From assembly GCF_018260405.1 (NCBI RefSeq), contig NZ_JAGLBG010000116.1, positions 1 through 5,792 of the forward strand: a stretch of 5,792 nt of DNA, written 5' to 3'. A program made the translations under genes and the position numbers. Shown in pieces: positions 5,075 through 5,792 of this stretch; the first letter of the stretch is position 1, and the number at the start of each line of letters is the position of its first letter. Source of the DNA: Deinococcus sp. GTDB lineage: Bacteria; Deinococcota; Deinococci; Deinococcales; Deinococcaceae. Below the pieces are notes generated by a model, which searched no databases, had not been told where the DNA came from, and saw nothing but the letters and a program-made list of their open reading frames with translations.

Positions 5075-5224
5075 ATGAAGAAAGCCCTCCTGCCGTTAGT
5101 TATTTTGACAAGCCTTTTGGCTAGCTGTGGCACACAGTCTATCCCTTCTAATTCTGCCACCTTACCAGCGACGTTTACTTCAGCAAATACTGGGGAAAAA
5201 GTAGAAATTGCCCCGAAACTCTAG
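5075..5224 (+). pseudogene. 5' part of a frameshifted lipoprotein gene: signal peptide and lipobox
   Basis: From the ATG at 5075, behind AAGGAG (5065-5070) with a 4-base gap, the frame gives 49 residues. They begin MKK followed by a hydrophobic stretch (ALLPLVILTSLLA) and a clear lipobox, Leu15-Ala-Ser-Cys18, then a Ser/Thr-rich linker. This is a type II signal peptide, so the product would be lipid-anchored on the outside of a membrane. The frame stops at TAG 5222-5224. The neighbouring frame is open from 5152 through 5715 and encodes what looks like the mature domain. A single-base loss, for instance in the A5 run (5196-5200) or the C4 run (5211-5214), would explain the break and would restore a protein of about 214 residues. 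A sequencing error in a homopolymer is an equal possibility. Confidence 0.6.
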
Positions 5225-5229
5225 CTTGT

Positions 5230-5718
5230 ATGGAAACGGCCAAACCAGGCGATTCCTGCACAGATAAAAGTACTCCAGTAAATCTTGCCACTATCGTATT
5301 TCCCAAAGAAGTAGATGGAAAATTTGGTAGCCTTGCTACGGGGAGTTATGTAATAAAGAATATGCCAGTAGGTCAGACATACACCAAGTTTTTCTATCTT
5401 AGAACAGACCAAGCTAAAGAAACATGGTCAAGAACTTCACAAAATAACTTCAATGTCGTTGTTGAAGCAAGTGGAAACATCCGAGTCGTAGAAGTTAAAG
5501 GTAGTGGCAGTTATCAATATCAAGCTGGCTTTACAGCAACTGGTGCTAAGTGTCAAGACACACAAGTTTGGAAACGAGAATACTATCTTGATTTTCAGCA
5601 ATATAAAGTTTATACAGACGGTAGCACAGTCTTAATACCTAACTCGCGCTTCGCAGTCTTGCAAAGCTTTGAATTAGTACGCAAGGATAGCCCAACTCCC
5701 CCATGGCACAAGTGTTAA
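5230..5718 (+). CDS. 3' part of the frameshifted lipoprotein gene: mature secreted domain of unknown function
   Basis: From the first ATG at 5230 this frame gives 162 residues; it is open from 5152. The ATG has no ribosome site, so it is probably not a true start. The sequence is rich in beta-forming, aromatic and polar residues (FFYLRTDQAKETW, NNFNVVVEASGNIRVVEVKG, GSYQYQAGF) with no membrane segment. Several Cys residues (in ETLACMET just upstream, DSC, AKC and the final HKC) fit an exported, disulfide-bonded domain. I recognise no family. The coding sequence is much more AT-rich than the RNR genes and uses codons such as AAA, ATA and TTA that are rare there, which suggests transfer from a lower-GC source. 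A terminator lies 20 bases after its stop. Confidence 0.6.
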   Translation: METAKPGDSCTDKSTPVNLATIVFPKEVDGKFGSLATGSYVIKNMPVGQTYTKFFYLRTDQAKETWSRTSQNNFNVVVEASGNIRVVEVKGSGSYQYQAGFTATGAKCQDTQVWKREYYLDFQQYKVYTDGSTVLIPNSRFAVLQSFELVRKDSPTPPWHKC

Positions 5719-5737
5719 AACGACACTATAAAACAAT

Positions 5738-5785
5738 AAAAATACTCATAATAGCAATATTTGGTGCTACTATGAGTATTTTTTT
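5738..5785. terminator. Strong bidirectional intrinsic terminator
   Basis: The arms at 5738-5756 and 5765-5783 pair over 19 positions with one mismatch, around the loop ATATTTGG. Seven T (5779-5785) end the plus strand, and the A-run at 5738-5742 provides a T-run on the opposite strand. The stem is AT-rich but long. It would end the lipoprotein transcript and could also stop transcription entering from the right. Confidence 0.85.
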
Positions 5786-5792
5786 ACACTCA

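Noticed and set aside
5190..5204. Programmed -1 frameshift at GGGGAAAAAG in the lipoprotein gene
   Set aside because: The codons GAA AAA do not form an X-XXY-YYZ slippery heptamer, and no obvious downstream stimulatory stem is seen. A mutation or read error in a homopolymer is simpler.

Overview
The window looks like a piece of a Deinococcus-type genome, quite possibly a plasmid or secondary replicon. The basis is a class Ib ribonucleotide reductase (RNR) operon in the order nrdE-nrdF-small CxxC redoxin, in high-GC DNA. From memory, Deinococcus radiodurans carries this arrangement on a megaplasmid. The genus call is an inference; the operon content is read directly.

Left part (1 to about 1045, minus strand): a tightly packed cassette of three genes. 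They are a partial gene running off the left edge (1-100), a 296-residue protein with a C-terminal zinc-ribbon-like cysteine cluster (100-990), and the last codons of a third gene (987 to about 1044). They are linked by 1-bp and 4-bp start/stop overlaps. This packing is typical of phage or integrative-element DNA, but no hallmark phage protein is visible.

Middle part (about 1042-3865, plus strand): the RNR operon. nrdE has lost its first third, about 225 codons by comparison with E. coli NrdE. Its recognisable sequence starts abruptly at a conserved GVMGV-type motif, exactly where the oppositely oriented cassette ends. The remaining NrdE keeps the thiyl-radical Cys motif, the second active-site Cys, the Tyr-Tyr radical-transfer pair and the C-terminal CxxC. 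NrdF is full length with all metal ligands and the radical Tyr. A 91-residue glutaredoxin-like protein (CPNC) overlaps the end of nrdF by 8 bp. The most economical reading is that a prophage or other integrative element sits inside nrdE and this window shows its right end. A contig-join artefact is the main alternative.

Right part (3866-5792): no intact gene lies between 3866 and 4537. This stretch holds several short hairpins and a 264-bp MITE-like element (4091-4354) with near-perfect 36-bp inverted ends, flanked by a TCA on each side. The element cuts into an open frame whose end (to 4541) overlaps the start of an unrecognised 169-residue gene (4538-5047) by 4 bp. An AT-rich secreted lipoprotein gene follows (5075-5718). 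It is split by one frameshift between its lipobox signal peptide and its mature domain, and it ends at a strong bidirectional terminator hairpin. The composition change at about 5048 suggests that this last gene was acquired.

Working together: NrdE, NrdF and the redoxin would reduce ribonucleotides for DNA synthesis and repair. In the state shown, NrdE cannot be complete unless the element excises or the missing N-terminal part is supplied separately.
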